Assembly (NCBI GenBank): GCA_029532415.1
Contig: JAQOTA010000071.1
Location: 1,612,001-1,676,000, forward strand
DNA: 64,000 nucleotides
Source: Marasmius tenuissimus
Lineage: Eukaryota; Basidiomycota; Agaricomycetes; Agaricales; Marasmiaceae
Direction: 5' to 3'
Position 1 is the stretch's first letter. Every line of letters begins with the position of its first letter. Below the pieces are notes generated by a model. It was not told the origin of the DNA, made no database searches, and was given only the letters and a program-made list of their open reading frames with translations. This document shows, in pieces, positions 9,760-21,395 of the stretch. The translations under genes and the position numbers were made by a program.

Positions 9760-11459
9760 ATGTCCTTTCCGACGCGTCATCGAACGACCAATCTCCAAGT
9801 CTCGTCTTCAACCTTCTTGAAAACGGAACACTCTGCCACTCCTTCGCCTACGGCGACAACACCTCCCTTCACACCCCAGTCCTCCTACTCAACATCCTCG
9901 GAAGTTTCAGAAGACTACAATGATCACTCGTCGGTGCAGTCCTGCGAGACCCCAGCGAGTGGGACCTCACCGGCTCGGTCATCTGCGGCTTCAAAACGCA
10001 AAAGATGTCGCGTCACTCCCGACCAGCTCGTGCATCTGGAAAGGATGTTTTTGACGGACAGGAACCCGAATGCCTCGCGTCGCCGTGAGATCAGCGAAAC
10101 GCTTGGGATGAACGAGCGTCAAACGCAGGTATGGTTTCAAAATCGGTGAGTAAAGGGATTCGAGCCTGTTCAGGTATCGTGTGCTCATGAATACGTGTGT
10201 ATCTAGCCGCGCAAAAGCTAAGACGCAAGGAGGGAAGTTGTTGACGCGTCGGATCTCAGAAACATTCGCTTCATCGGAACCCAGTCCTTCCAGAACGGCC
10301 GAGGCGGTAGAGCAAACACAAACATACCCTCAAGCTGGCTCCACGATCTATGATTTTATCAGTGAAGAACAAGGTGCGTGTTTTTTTATCGGATGGTTCG
10401 TCGCGTGGAATCTCCTGACGCGTTCTTTTGCCTTTTTCCTTTTTCATTCTTTTTTCAGTCATCGAATTAATTCCGTGTACGGAGCTTTCCATTGGTACAT
10501 GGCGTCGTATTCCTACCCCGCCTGAGTGCAACGACCTTCTGGCTTACATTTGCAACTCAAAGGAATGTTTGTCGTGGTTCGTCATGGCAGCGGGGAACAG
10601 TTTCAAGATGTCATTGTCTTTCGAAAATATCGCCAGTCTCGAGTTCATCAGGATTGCGACCGGCGGTGGACTGCTCAATCTGGACTTGTGGAGGCCCCCG
10701 ACGTTCTACATGCAGAGTGTGTCTGAGACATTATCGTCTCTTCCACAACCGCGGTTCTGGAGACAGTGTACGGACTGGACTGAAGGTGCCCAAGCGACGC
10801 ATGTCCTTCGTCATGAGCTCCGAGGACCGATCGAAAGTCTAGAAACTCTCGCGGGAGCCTTGAAGGCCAGGATCTCCCGGTCACTGTCGCGGCCGGTTAT
10901 AACGATTCCCGTGGTGCCTCAGGGCACTTCTCTCTTAAACACCAGCCATTACACTCACTCGCCTCACGAACTACCACTTCCTCCATCACCGTTATCTCTC
11001 GAGCCCGAGCCCCCTGCTATTCACGTTTGGGCACCTCATGATCAGACTCTTACCTCTACAGCCCCAGGTCTTGAGGAGGCTGGCCCTATTTTATGCTCGC
11101 CCATGGTGCAAGCTATGAACAATTCGGCCTCGGCACAGACGTCGACACTGTACCATGACACCCCCGCAACTCATGCACCTCAGCCTCCCCTTCCACGTTC
11201 ATTCTCTGCGCCTGTAATATTGCCTTATTACCCGGACGGCACAGAAAGCCCTCAACTGGATCAAACTCAATACGCTAGACCGGCAACGGAATCCCCTCCT
11301 CTTCACTTCGCTGCACCCAGCTATTTTACGCAGAGCTCCCACGTCAATTATTATGACCACAACCACCACCATAATTCCAGCTACCAACCTGTAGAAACAG
11401 TACCATACCCTTCCACTTCTTGCAATTGCGAACATCACATAGATTCCTTCCACCAATGA
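9760..11459 (+). CDS. Homeodomain transcription factor of the fungal Phx1/Pah1/Hom type
   Basis: Probable sequence-specific nuclear regulator of 517 residues from three exons (introns 10146-10206 and 10374-10458). A homeodomain lies at about residues 78-137: KRKRCRVTPDQL, LERMF, NPNASRRREISETLGMNERQTQVWFQNR, then RRAKAK after the first intron. The recognition-helix WFQNRR is intact. Downstream is a conserved fungal block (IPCTELSIGTWRRI ... LAYICNSKECLSWFVMAAGNSFKMSLSFENI) seen in Phx1/Hoy1-like regulators. A long Pro/Ser-rich, His-rich tail follows. In mushroom fungi, proteins of this type (Hom1/Hom2) affect fruiting body development; that role is inferred here. Confidence 0.88.
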
Positions 11460-11726
11460 CCTCAATTTTTGGAAGCCGGCCCATGTTGCGTACTTTGGAG
11501 TTGCGGCTGGCCTAATTACCTTGCTCTAATGGACTCAACTCTGTTGTTAACCACCCTCACCCCTCTTTCGACCTTCTCTCAACGGAATATTCTCTTGTAG
11601 CCCACTTCCCTTGTAGCCAATCGTGTTGCTCTCTAATAGATTCGGTATATTACTTTGTTTGTATCCTAGACATACTTTTTTTGTTAATTCGGATCTAATG
11701 AACACCACATATCTCTTCGGAGCACT

Positions 11727-12277
11727 TCAGGAGGAGAACGGAGGGGTGATGGCTTGGTCTTCAAGCCGTTCCCGAGTAATACGAGCGGTATACGTCCGGC
11801 TCACGATATTGACTAAAGGTGACAGACGTTGAGTGGGTTGATTGAAAAAGAAAAATGTAGTGACATACAAGTCTCCATGAACCTATCCAGACATCTCGCG
11901 AGGCACGTCTATGAGAAAGGGGAATAGAATGAGCCCGTTTATCCCTCACAGTGAACCGAAAGCAACTTGCTTCTTCTGAACTGGAGAGCGAACCTCCCGG
12001 CTTCGTGATGCAAGCCTTGTAGCAACGTTCGTTCATGTTCTGAGGTTCGAGGATTAGTTACACTGAGTGACTTGAGAGCTTTCATAGACACCTCACGTTC
12101 ATGAGTTGCTGAGCATTGGCCTGGGCGAGTTCGCTCCGAACCGAGTTCATAATGGCCTCCTTGCGTGCGTTGACATCTTTGAGATCCTTGTTAGCGACTT
12201 GACAGAAGCGTAACTCGTGAAGACACACCAGAAGGTGAAGAGGTCGAAGAGAGGGGGTTCTTGAAGAAATCTGACAT
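11727..12277 (-). CDS. TIM13: Mitochondrial intermembrane-space translocase subunit TIM13
   Basis: Small Tim chaperone that, with Tim8, escorts hydrophobic precursors across the intermembrane space to TIM22 or SAM. Five small exons give about 108 residues: MSDFFKNPLSSTSSPS, then VNARKEAIMNSVRSELAQANAQQLMN, NMNERCYKAC, ITKPGGSLSSSEE, CLARCLDRFME and a C-terminal helix ending LEDQAITPPFSS. The twin CX3C motifs (CYKAC and CLARC) are separated by 14 residues, as in human TIM13. That spacing requires an intron (11970-11909) starting GCAAGT; the alternative GT donor would insert nine residues including an extra Cys. Divergent from JJJ1 with a 143-bp spacer. Confidence 0.9.
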
Positions 12278-12420
12278 GTTTTCGGGTTCGGTGTCGTGGT
12301 CAGAGGAAAAGAGCTTGCACGAAGCGCGCGTCGCGAAATGCCGGAGCTCGGCAAAATTTCTGCTGTAACTGGCGCTAAAATTATCGCTCGCGATCCTGAC
12401 TCGGACTTCCATCACCATCC
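12278..12420. promoter_or_regulatory. Bidirectional promoter interval, TIM13 / JJJ1
   Basis: A 143-bp gap between divergent start codons of a mitochondrial import gene and a J-protein gene. No TATA box is evident. Assignment rests on position. Confidence 0.4.
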
Positions 12421-14579
12421 ATGGGTGCTGGAGCATCGACCGCCAATAACGAGAATGCTCAAACAGAGCTCGACTACTACCAATTGCTTGAGGTTGAGGA
12501 GACAGCGACAGCCGAAGAGATTAAGGTCGATTCCCTTCTATCGGAAAGGTTTGATTACTGACGTGCTTTACACAGAAATCGTTTCGGAGACTTGCTCTGA
12601 TTCATCACCCGGACAAGAACAAGGACGATGTAGAGGGGGCTACTCAGAGGTTTGCTACGTTGCAGCAAGCGTATGAAGTGCGTTAAGCTATGCTCACTTC
12701 CACCCAGCAGAATACTAACACAAATATAGGTCCTCAGTGATGATCAAGTAGGTCAGCTTTTGAAAACCAAAAGTCTAATCCATTCAAAGGGTTGATAAGT
12801 AGGAAAGGGCTTGGTACGACTCGCACAAAGCTTCTCTAGCTCCAGAACCCGACGACGAGACCGTCTATCAAGATATCAAAACGGGTGCACCTCCCTCGAA
12901 AGCTCGGGATCGAGGATTGACCGTTCGGCACCTCACAAGGTTCCTCGATGCCTCGGTCTGGAAAGGATTTAGTGATGATGATGATGTGGGTGCGATAGGT
13001 CATGTCTCCTCGACATGGACTTACCAACGTCCTTTTTCATAGGGCTTCTTTACAATTTATCGCAATCTATTCGCCCGCCTGGGAGCGGAAGAAGCATTAG
13101 CAGACGGGGACGTGAGCCTCCCGTCGTTTGGATACTCATCGTGGTCCTGGACTCCCACTGTCAAAGGAGAGGATGATACAGCCGCGCGCACATTCTATAA
13201 TGCGTGGATAAACTTTTCCACAGCCAAAGACTTTGTCTGGAAAGATCAATGGAACCTCAACGAAGCGCCTACACGGCAGGTACGAAGGTGGGCTAATTGT
13301 CACTCGTCCACCAGGAACTCGACAAGGCTAATCCCTCAGCCAGATTGATGGAGAAAGACAACAAGAAGGCACGAGATGATGCTCGTCGTGAATACAACGA
13401 CACCGTTCGAGTAAGTCCGCGCCATCTACTCTCGTAAGCGAGCATTCTGATAGACGGTCCTGACGATCATTCGGAAATCGCTAGTTGCTGGCCAAGTTTC
13501 TGCGAAAACGAGACCCCCGTTACAAAGACCACGTTGCTCGCCAGACCCAAGCATCAGGATCATCCACGCCGCTAGCGACGGCGTCAAATCGAAAGAAAGC
13601 AGCACAACCGCCTGTTGAAGCTTTCCTTGAACAAGATTGGCAGAAAATTGACTCGCGTAATCAACACGTCGACCTGGAGTGGGCCGCTGCGGAGGGCGAA
13701 GATCCGGAAGAATGGGAATGCGTAGCATGTGGTAAGACGTTCCGGAGCGAAGCAGCTTGGGATAGCCACGAGCGGAGCAAGAAACATATGAAGGAAGTGG
13801 AGAAGTTACGAAGGGAGATGGAGCGCGAAAACGCGGAGCTTGGACTGGAGCATCACAAAGATGTCGACGAGGACGAGGATGAGCTAGGGTCTGGCTCGGA
13901 GCTGGAGGATGGGGATGCACGCAATGCAACTTTGGCTACCGATCCACATTCCGAAGCACCCAAGACGGATGTTACTCCTCCATCTGCGTCAATCTCTCCC
14001 AGTCCGAGGCCTCTCACTCCCGCTAGCGATGACGGTCCAGCTTCAGAACAGGAGGAGATACTTCGTGCTAAGCCGAAATCGAAAAAGCAGAAAAAACCTC
14101 CAAAACAGAAACAGGCAGCGGCAGCAGAACCCTTGACCAAAACTGAACGTATGAACCGACAAATTCCAGAACCAACGAAACCCCGTAATAAAAAGGGTCG
14201 CCGACGACAAAACCTGGAAGATGATATCGATATCGAAGAACCAATTTCCGAGCTCCTCGAGCCGACGAAGAGACAGAGGGGGCTCCCGTAGCCGGAGATG
14301 GCACAGTAAACTCAAAACCTGAACTCACGAAGCGGGAGATACGGCGGGCACGACAAGCTAAGAAGCAAGAAGCCAGCGAGAATTCCAAGGTACGTACTCG
14401 TTGCGTTTAGCATTATAGCCTGGGATGATGTTTACAAGGACCTTTTTTCGCTGCAGTTTCAGTGTAACGTCTGCAACGAGGCATTCTCTAATAAGACAAA
14501 ACTATTTCAGCATGTCAACGACGAGGGGCATGCCCTCGCGAAGGAGTCTATTGACCGGACTCGGAAGAGCAAGCGGTAG
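12421..14579 (+). CDS. JJJ1: J-protein of the JJJ1/DNAJC21 type (60S ribosome biogenesis)
   Basis: Co-chaperone that stimulates Hsp70 to release late 60S maturation factors in the cytoplasm. The multi-exon gene begins [25 protein letters not shown]. The J domain has an intact HPD (HHPDKNKDD). A middle region with WDTFYNAW-like content ([16 protein letters not shown]) is typical of JJJ1. Two C2H2 fingers follow, [10 protein letters not shown] ... SHERSKKHM and, in the last exon, [25 protein letters not shown], with an acidic and Lys-rich linker between. The reading frame changes between about 14185 and 14275. A 68-nt intron (14185-14252) or a one-base deletion near 14259 would both restore the path to the second finger. 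Confidence 0.85.
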
Positions 14580-14693
14580 AGCTCAAGTTTGTGTCACCAG
14601 TAATACTAGATGTATCAATTTTGTAAATATATACTAGTTTCAGTAGCGTCAAAGTACAAGTCGGATCCGGAGAAAGAAAAACAACCGATGGCC

Positions 14694-16013
14694 TCAACCC
14701 ATAAGCTGGGAAACATCCTCGGGTGGATATTTGGTTTGGGAAAACGTGAGTAGCCTGGAGAAAAGCCTATGAGAAGCGAATAGGGAGAAACGGGATAGCA
14801 ACTGCTTACCGCTTCAGACTCTGGATATACTTTCGACTGACTTCGTCGTTCAGAACATGAGCAACTTGGTCTGACGAAATCTTTTCTCGGGCAGAACGTT
14901 CGTGAATACTGGGTAGTTCATGTAAGTGGGGTTCGAGTCAAATGTGCACAGATGCACTCACCCAACCATAGTTACACCAATCGGCCATGGTGCGTTGCCG
15001 ATAGAGAGGCGGAGATATGAGTCGTTAGCCCTCTGGTACTGTCGCTTTTGCATGTGATGGACTATTTCAGCTATACGACCCAGCATGTCCGAGGGTAATG
15101 ACTGCATAAGGCAATAGTGTGAGCAATGGGGCATTGCAGGTAGTTCGAATTCTACGTACCCGTGAGCGTAAGGTCTTGAACAAGGGCTTCAGGTACTCCG
15201 CGGACTGCACCTGTGTCGCTGCTGCAAGCTTTCCTTGCGTTGACCGCTTTACGTGCTCTGTTACCAGGTTGTTAGTCTTTCACTGCACAAAGAGGTGAGC
15301 TCAGTAGCTTACCTGGTCTCTCATCCATAGCTTCTTCCCACTCCTTCAAGACCCGTTTCAACGCATAATAGATTATCGGATACAGCTTGTCCGGGTCCGT
15401 CTTGACGAGGTTCAAGTCCAACACCCCACCATCCGGCTGGTCCGTTTCACCCTTCTTCTTGCCTTTGCTACTCTTGCTTTTCAACTCCCTTTCCACATTC
15501 TCCACGTCCTCAAGGGCTTTCTTGAAGTCATTCTGGCCGGCTTGTCGATCGTGACCTTTTTCTTCAATTAACTCAAGAGCACGCAAACGAAGCCGGCGGT
15601 CCTTGTCCGCTTCGCCAAAAAGACGTATCGGTTGGCCTTTCGACCTGAGACGCCGTATAGTCTCTTCGTTCGAGATATTGAACGCCGAATCAGGCAATGG
15701 GGACGCGCTATCTCTCACTAACGAATCCGGATGAGGCGAATTGGTAGCTGATCTTGAAGGGGCCTATTCTCCAGTGGAGAGTCAGTAACAGCGCGCACAG
15801 TCGGACATTGCGATGAGAACACACTTTTAACTTCTTCGCACTCTCAGCGGCCTCCTTCTCCTTCAACTTTTGCGCCTCTTTCTCTTCCTTTGCCTCTTGC
15901 TCTTCTCGTAGGCGTTCTATATCTCCTCGCCGCATGTACTTTGTCTGCCTCGGAACGGGGTCAGACTCAATAGCTTTGCGTTTTGCAGCGACTTCAGCGA
16001 GTAAACCGTCCAT
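14694..16013 (-). CDS. PRP18: Pre-mRNA-splicing factor 18
   Basis: Second-step splicing factor that stabilises the 3' splice site with Slu7. The protein is about 340 residues from several exons. The N-terminus [17 protein letters not shown]...[15 protein letters not shown] matches the Prp18 leader. The PRP4-like SFM segment is [21 protein letters not shown]. The Prp18 domain follows: [43 protein letters not shown] (split by an intron), [12 protein letters not shown], then [30 protein letters not shown] and [26 protein letters not shown] at the stop (14696-14694). The frame is continuous through all junctions. Convergent with JJJ1 (114 bp) and divergent from COX12 (186 bp). Confidence 0.93.
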
Positions 16014-16199
16014 TGTTTGTGTTGAATAAGTTGAGAGTGAAGAGTGACTGTGATGGCTGTGAGGGGTCGAGTTTGGCCTCGAGCAAAGGCCAGGGTCGCT
16101 GACTAATCAAAACTTTTTCCGCTATCGCCCGCCCGGCCCTTGTCAACTCAACCAAAACCACCCACCTCATTCCTTGGTCGACCTTACAGCACTTTCACC
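16014..16199. promoter_or_regulatory. Bidirectional promoter interval, PRP18 / COX12
   Basis: A 186-bp gap between divergent starts. It contains a TGACTAATCA element (AP-1-like half plus extension) near 16098 and a GC-rich stretch (CCGCCCGGCCC) near 16130. No TATA box is visible. Regulatory role is inferred from position. Confidence 0.4.
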
Positions 16200-16760
16200 A
16201 TGTCTGAAGAGCAGAGCGATCTCGCCACGTATGCTTGCATTCTCTTCATCTTCTCCTACGCCTAATTTGACCATCTCCTGCAGCAAATACGTCCTCAAGA
16301 CTGTTGGCTTTGACGGTGTGTCGGACAGAGTCGGTCGTCAATGTGGAATACCAGGCTGATAAATCGTGAACAAATCCCTCAGCTCGTTTCCCCAACCAGA
16401 ACCAAACGAGACATTGGTTCGTATCGACACGAATTCCCCTCGAATTCCGACGTTCTGACTGTGTAATGTAGCTTCCAAAGCTACTGCGACTACTTCAAGT
16501 GCATCAACGCCAAGGGAGAGGATTACGCTCCTTGCAAGCAGTTCAAGAGGACATATAACTCCCTTTGCCCTAGTGCGTTGCTTCTGTCTCTCAGGTTGTC
16601 CTCAATTTTGACGCATTTCCCATTGCACTCTAGACGAATGGGTGAGTATCCGTGCATGTTTACGTTTCGCTATTTCCACAGCTCACTCGGTGCCACACAG
16701 ATCGGAAAGTGGGATGAACAGCGTGAGGCTGGCAACTTCCCTGCATCGTTGGACCCTTGA
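16200..16760 (+). CDS. COX12: Cytochrome c oxidase subunit 6B (COX12)
   Basis: Intermembrane-space subunit of complex IV, imported by the Mia40 disulfide relay. Six small exons give 87 residues: MSEEQSDLATKYVLKTVGFD, ARFPNQNQTRHC, YCDYFKCINAKGEDYAPCKQF and so on to ASLDP. The CX9C (C32...C42) and CX10C (C53...C64) cysteine pairs of the COX6B family are intact. Conserved DARFPNQNQT and NEWIGKWDEQR blocks confirm the splice choices. The initiation exon ends in phase 2 at ATGTCTGAAGAG...GCCAC before a GTATGC intron. Confidence 0.93.
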
Positions 16761-16882
16761 ACAAGTCAACTTTGTAACCTATCTTCAGTACAGTCGATGA
16801 TAGACTTGCATCCTTGGACATAGATTCTGAATTCATACGGGCCATTGGTATTCTAATACTGGCATCACAATTGAAGGTATCA

Positions 16883-18153
16883 CTACCACCTTTGCGAACT
16901 CCACGCGCAGAAGGCAACTCCCCTAAAATTCCACTCACTTTCTCTCTTCTGAACATTTCCGGACGTATCAGCCGCCCGACAAAACACCCTACCCATGGCG
17001 TCCGAGTTCTCAAGTTCAACCTCCCAGAGCGTCCAACTCCATTTGCCCTCCTGATACGTGATACAAGCAGGAGTCCAGGTCGCACCGTCGTCCGTTGAAA
17101 CTTCGACGGAGGAGACATTTCCCGTAGCTCCAGGGACTGCGTATCCTTTCACGTAGAGAGCGGAAGGCGAAAGTCGATAGACTGTGCTCACCACCGAGTT
17201 CAGGGGAAGAGCAGTCATCGATGGGCACTTGGACCAGTAGTCTTTGGCCTGTGCTTTCGTCTCAACCTACCAGCGTGTGAGTTGCGCCTTGGGAACCGGA
17301 GAAGCAGAGGTAAACTTACGTGAGGAGGAAGAATCCTGTAGTCGCGTTGTTGATAGAAATTAGGAGACTCGTCCGTCGACACAGTGATCGTATCCACCCA
17401 TTTGACCCATCTGGCACCGAGATAGCCTGGCACGACGACACGAAGGGGTCCGCCGTGCTCTGCCGATAAGGGTTCGTCGTTCATCTAGAAGTATGATCGA
17501 CATGAGTTCCAGACTCGACCGAATCATGGATGCGGATGGAAAAGTTACCTCATAGGCCAATAACACGTCGTCTTCCAAGCTCATGGCCGTTTCAAGTTCG
17601 ACAGAGCCGCCATAGTACTTATCATCTTGGCAGAGGGTCGCGTAGGATGCGAAACAAACGTGCCTTGGGTTGGCTTCGTCCTGGATTCCGGCCTTGCTTA
17701 GGACGTCCCTAAGACGAACGCCACCCCAGGCACAATTAGCCAGGACACCAGAGTTCCAGCCAACACCATGAACAGGTTTGATGGCACCCATCTCATTTCT
17801 TCTGTTGCCAGCGCACTGTGTGAAATTTGTCACTTCTTGGGGACCATCGGCCTGTAAGAACGACCTGTACGAACCTGGAGGAGTGCGGTCACAGATGCCT
17901 TTGGAAGTTTCTTCAACTCGGGAACGGTAAGCTTCAATTCGTGTTGCACAGCGCCATTGACGGTGATAGTATACTCGTTCTCATCAAATTCCCGTACAGG
18001 CCCGTGGTTGCGGCAGTAGACGAGGTCTTCAGGAGTGAGCTGGAATTCGACAAGAGCCGATGCAGGTGGTTCTGCGTTGAAAGGTTCCTTGGCCTGGACG
18101 ACCAGAGCTTGAGAATGGGGAGGTTCGTTGGTATAATCCATATCCATGACCAT
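16883..18153 (-). CDS. Sulfite oxidase (molybdopterin-dependent), without cytochrome b5 domain
   Basis: Oxidises sulfite to sulfate using a molybdenum cofactor. The start [15 protein letters not shown] has a good CACCATGG-like context. The N-terminal half carries YCRNHGPV and the Moco-binding block [10 protein letters not shown], whose Cys is the molybdenum ligand, then [23 protein letters not shown]. The dimerisation half carries [56 protein letters not shown] and WNFRGVAF. There is no heme-binding cytochrome b5 domain as in animal enzymes and no PTS1 signal (the C-terminus is SQRW). It resembles the plant-type short form, which passes electrons to oxygen. Divergent from eIF4B. Confidence 0.9.
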
Positions 18154-18697
18154 GGTGGTAGTGAATAGGGCTTGGGAATGAAATGAAATGAGGTCACAAC
18201 GAGTAACGATCTCTGCGGACGGAGCAAAAGCCAGGCCGTTAGCTTAGGTAACAAGACAAAGTATTACAGGATATACAGAGCCTGCGAACGAACCTCTTCA
18301 AAGATCGTTGGCATGATTTTCCCGAATGACTACTACGCAAAACCATTCCTTTCGTTGGCACCAGTGCCGTTATGCGGTTGTTGGCAGAGCAATGATTGGT
18401 ATTGGAGCAGGTACTGAATAGTTCGAAGGAAACCTGTTTTCAGGCTGGTCGGGTCCCAAGTGGGAGCTAGGATAGAGAAAGATCCATGTAAGGATCTATT
18501 CCAGGAGCAATGAGGCCTTCCTGGGGCCGATAGAGGTGGTAATGGTTCGAGTTGAACCGTTGTGCTTTGCTCAGTGCACTCACTGAGCTCGTCATTTGCA
18601 TTGGTAAGCTATCGAAAGTCAAACAAGAGCAAACTCCACCCACAAAATTTCTTGCCCTTGACGCTCGTCATCGCACACAGAATAGAACCTCAAAAAC
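18154..18697. other. Intergenic region between divergent sulfite oxidase and eIF4B
   Basis: About 544 bp with no gene that can be supported. It should contain both promoters and 5' UTRs. Internal repeats of GATCCATGTAAGGATC type occur near 18480. Nothing else is clear. Confidence 0.45.
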
Positions 18698-20716
18698 ATG
18701 GGCAAGTTCTCCTTGTTTCTTTCTAGCTCCAGTATCTAATGGTTTGAATTACTTAAACAGCACCCAAGAAAGCCAAAAAGATATCCTTGAACGAGTTCCT
18801 TGGTGACTCTGGTTCGTTATATCCCTCCCCCGCATGACTTTTCACCCAGAGCTGACGACGATGCACTATCCACAGCGCTAGGATCATGGGCTGATGAAAT
18901 GGAGTCTCTGCCTAGTGCTCGTGAGTCAAATTACTCCAGGAGCATGGCACCAGATACTAATTTCTCTCGTGCGAGCAGCGGCGATGAGAAGTGATGATGA
19001 CCCAGGCCGTCCAGGCGATCGTTATGGACGGAGAGATGATTTCTTGTCTTCGAGGCGTGCGTGTCGCATCCTTCTCTGTCGTGTGTACAATCGGTACTGA
19101 CGCTAAACGCAGCCGATCGCGCCTCGGGTCCTCCTCGAGAGGACTTACCTCTGCCTACCCAACCCCCTTATACCGCGTTTGTTGGCAACCTTGCGTTCGA
19201 TCTCAATGAGCCCGAGCTCGAAGACTTTTTTGCTTCATCCAAAGTTCGTGATATATCGTCAGGAGCTCAAGAATCCGACTGATCTATCTCTGGAATAGCC
19301 AAAATCGGTCAAAATTATCCGCGACAGGGACGACAAACCAAAAGGCTTCGGATACGTCGAGTTTGAAGATTTGGAGGGGTTGAAAGATGCGATCGCGAAG
19401 ACGGGATCGGTGAGTAGATGTCATTTAGACCCTCAGTATGACTCTGAACTTTTCAACTAGTCATTTTCTGGACGAACGATCAGGGTCAGCGTCGCGGAAG
19501 CTCGTAAGCCGCCTTTCTCAGGGCCACAGTGAACGCCCTATTGACGTGGCAATTTTTCATTAGCCAAAGAACGACCAGGCTTTGGCGGCTCAGATGATTC
19601 TAAATTTGACAACCCATGGCGGAGAGATGGCCCACTCCCCGATGGTCCTTCACGAGACCCTACTCGCCGACGATTCGATGGTCCCCGCGAGGGTGGCCCA
19701 CGCGAACCACCACTGCCTAGCGTAGCCGAGGGTGCGAGCGACTGGCGATCTAGCAAGCCTCGTGGACCCGCCGAACCAGAACCCAGGCGCAAAAACATTG
19801 GATTTGGTTCTGACAACGCAGGTGCTGCTGATCGTGAGGAAACATGGACCATTGGTGGGAAATTCAAACCTTCGGAAGATACTGGACCTCCAAGTCGGTT
19901 TGGGGGCCGAGGAAAGAGCGACATGGGACCTCCTCCAGGGCGGGAGCCTCCCCCACCATCTGTCGCTGAAGGAGATACCGATTGGAGGTCTTCACGGCGA
20001 CCTACTCGCGATAGCACTTCTCGTATGTGTTGTCTCGTCGACTCTTACGACTCGTACTTGACTATCCGTCTTCTTACCAGCTAACACATCCACCCCTCCT
20101 ACCCCCCAAATGGGAAGGCGCAAGCTTGAGCTACTCCCGCGATCTGGCAGTGGTTCGAACGTCGCAAGCCCATTGTCGTCTCCGAAAATAGGACCCACAC
20201 CATCTGCTTCTGGAGGCTCTAGCCGCTCCAACCCTTTCGGAGCTGCTCGGTAGGTTATTTCTGTCAGGTCTGGCGATTGGGCAGCCTTGCTTACACAACT
20301 CTAGCCCTGTCGATGTCACCTCCCGTGAGAAAGAAGTAGCAGAACGTCTAGACAAAGATCGCGAGCGTCTCACTATGTCACGGACCAGCTCTCGCACAGG
20401 CATGGAGAGAACAACTTCTCGCCCCGGTATGGAACGTACCACCTCCCGACCTGGCACCGAACGTCCCCCCATCGTCCGAAATCCGAGCTCGAACACGGCC
20501 TCATCGCCAACTTCCACCAACCCACCAGCTGCTAAAACGATTAACCCCAACTTGGCTGCCAATGTCCGACCTGCATTCAGCTTTGCTAATGCTGCAGCGA
20601 ACAAGGGTGACCAGAAGGAGACGCAGAATGGGAACGGGGCAGGCGAGGAGGGAGGCAGTCCGGCTGCTGACGATGTTGCGGACGTGAGGGATCAACTCGG
20701 AGAAGTGACTATCTAA
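18698..20716 (+). CDS. TIF3: Translation initiation factor eIF4B (TIF3)
   Basis: RNA-binding cofactor of eIF4A that promotes 48S scanning complexes. The mature N-terminus reads MAPKKAKKISLNEFLGDS, then ALGSWADEMESLPSA, as in fungal eIF4B. One RRM follows: YTAFVGNLAFDLNE (RNP2) and KPKGFGYVEFEDLEGL (RNP1). A long Arg/Gly/Pro-rich region with repeated WR and PPSVAEG-xx-DWRSS units comes next, then a Ser/Thr-rich tail with tandem RTTSRPGMERTTSRPG-type repeats. The first coding exon is only 4 nt (ATGG) and the first intron (18702-18760) begins GCAAGT; splicing after the GT inside it would stop translation quickly. Confidence 0.9.
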
Positions 20717-21395
20717 TGTGTTCTTGAAGATATGGCTTACCGCCTTTTTTTGTGTGTACTACATAAATTATTCGCTATTCGTCACGCAAAGAACAGAACG
20801 TTTCGGGAATGATCCTGTTTGTATCGGTACTTACTGCTGTCGTTCATTGAAGTCGGGACTTTCGTCGTGTTTCTCCTTGCTGGTGCTTCAGAACTGAGGT
20901 TGTCCCGAATGCTTGCAATATCTTCACCGGTCGAAGTCTTCCCCGCCGTGGCTCTTCAAGTGAATGTTTTCTACAGCTCCCGCGTTCAATGAGTTCAACG
21001 TCTTAAGAATCCATTTACAAGAGTTTCGTCGACTCCTCCGAACAAGTAGGCACCAAAGGATTCGAAGCTTTCACCACGGCAAGAAAATGGATAATCTATA
21101 GGAACCACAAAAAGTACATACATAGAACACTGCGAAACAGTCGTATCACATAGCTCTGTTCCTGAACATTCGCAAAGACCCAATTCCATAGCTTTAGGCA
21201 CTAGTCCTTGGTAACGTCTCGAGAAATGACGACGTTGATCTATATGCCATCAGCGTAGATCACAGGTCTTGGAAGAGCACAACACACCCTATTGTCTGTG
21301 GCTTCAGCAGCCTCAGATGCCGCTTGCTTGCCCATTTCAAAGACTCTGTCATCGGAGTCGGTACCTTGCTGTAATGGGAGTCGATCAACCGACAT
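20717..21395. other. Spacer with duplicated 3' flank of the DUF6534 unit A
   Basis: No gene. From about 20858 on, the sequence resembles flanks of the other DUF6534 units. The block around 20858-20895 (TTTCTCCTTGCTGGTGCTTCAG) matches 28197-28235, and 21030-21210 matches 24270-24450 and, more weakly, 28980-29080. The duplicated unit therefore extends well beyond the coding region, on the 3' side. Confidence 0.55.

Noticed and set aside
11929..11970. GT donor alternative for TIM13
   Set aside because: In frame, but it inserts nine residues including an extra Cys between the CX3C motifs, unlike the family spacing of 14.
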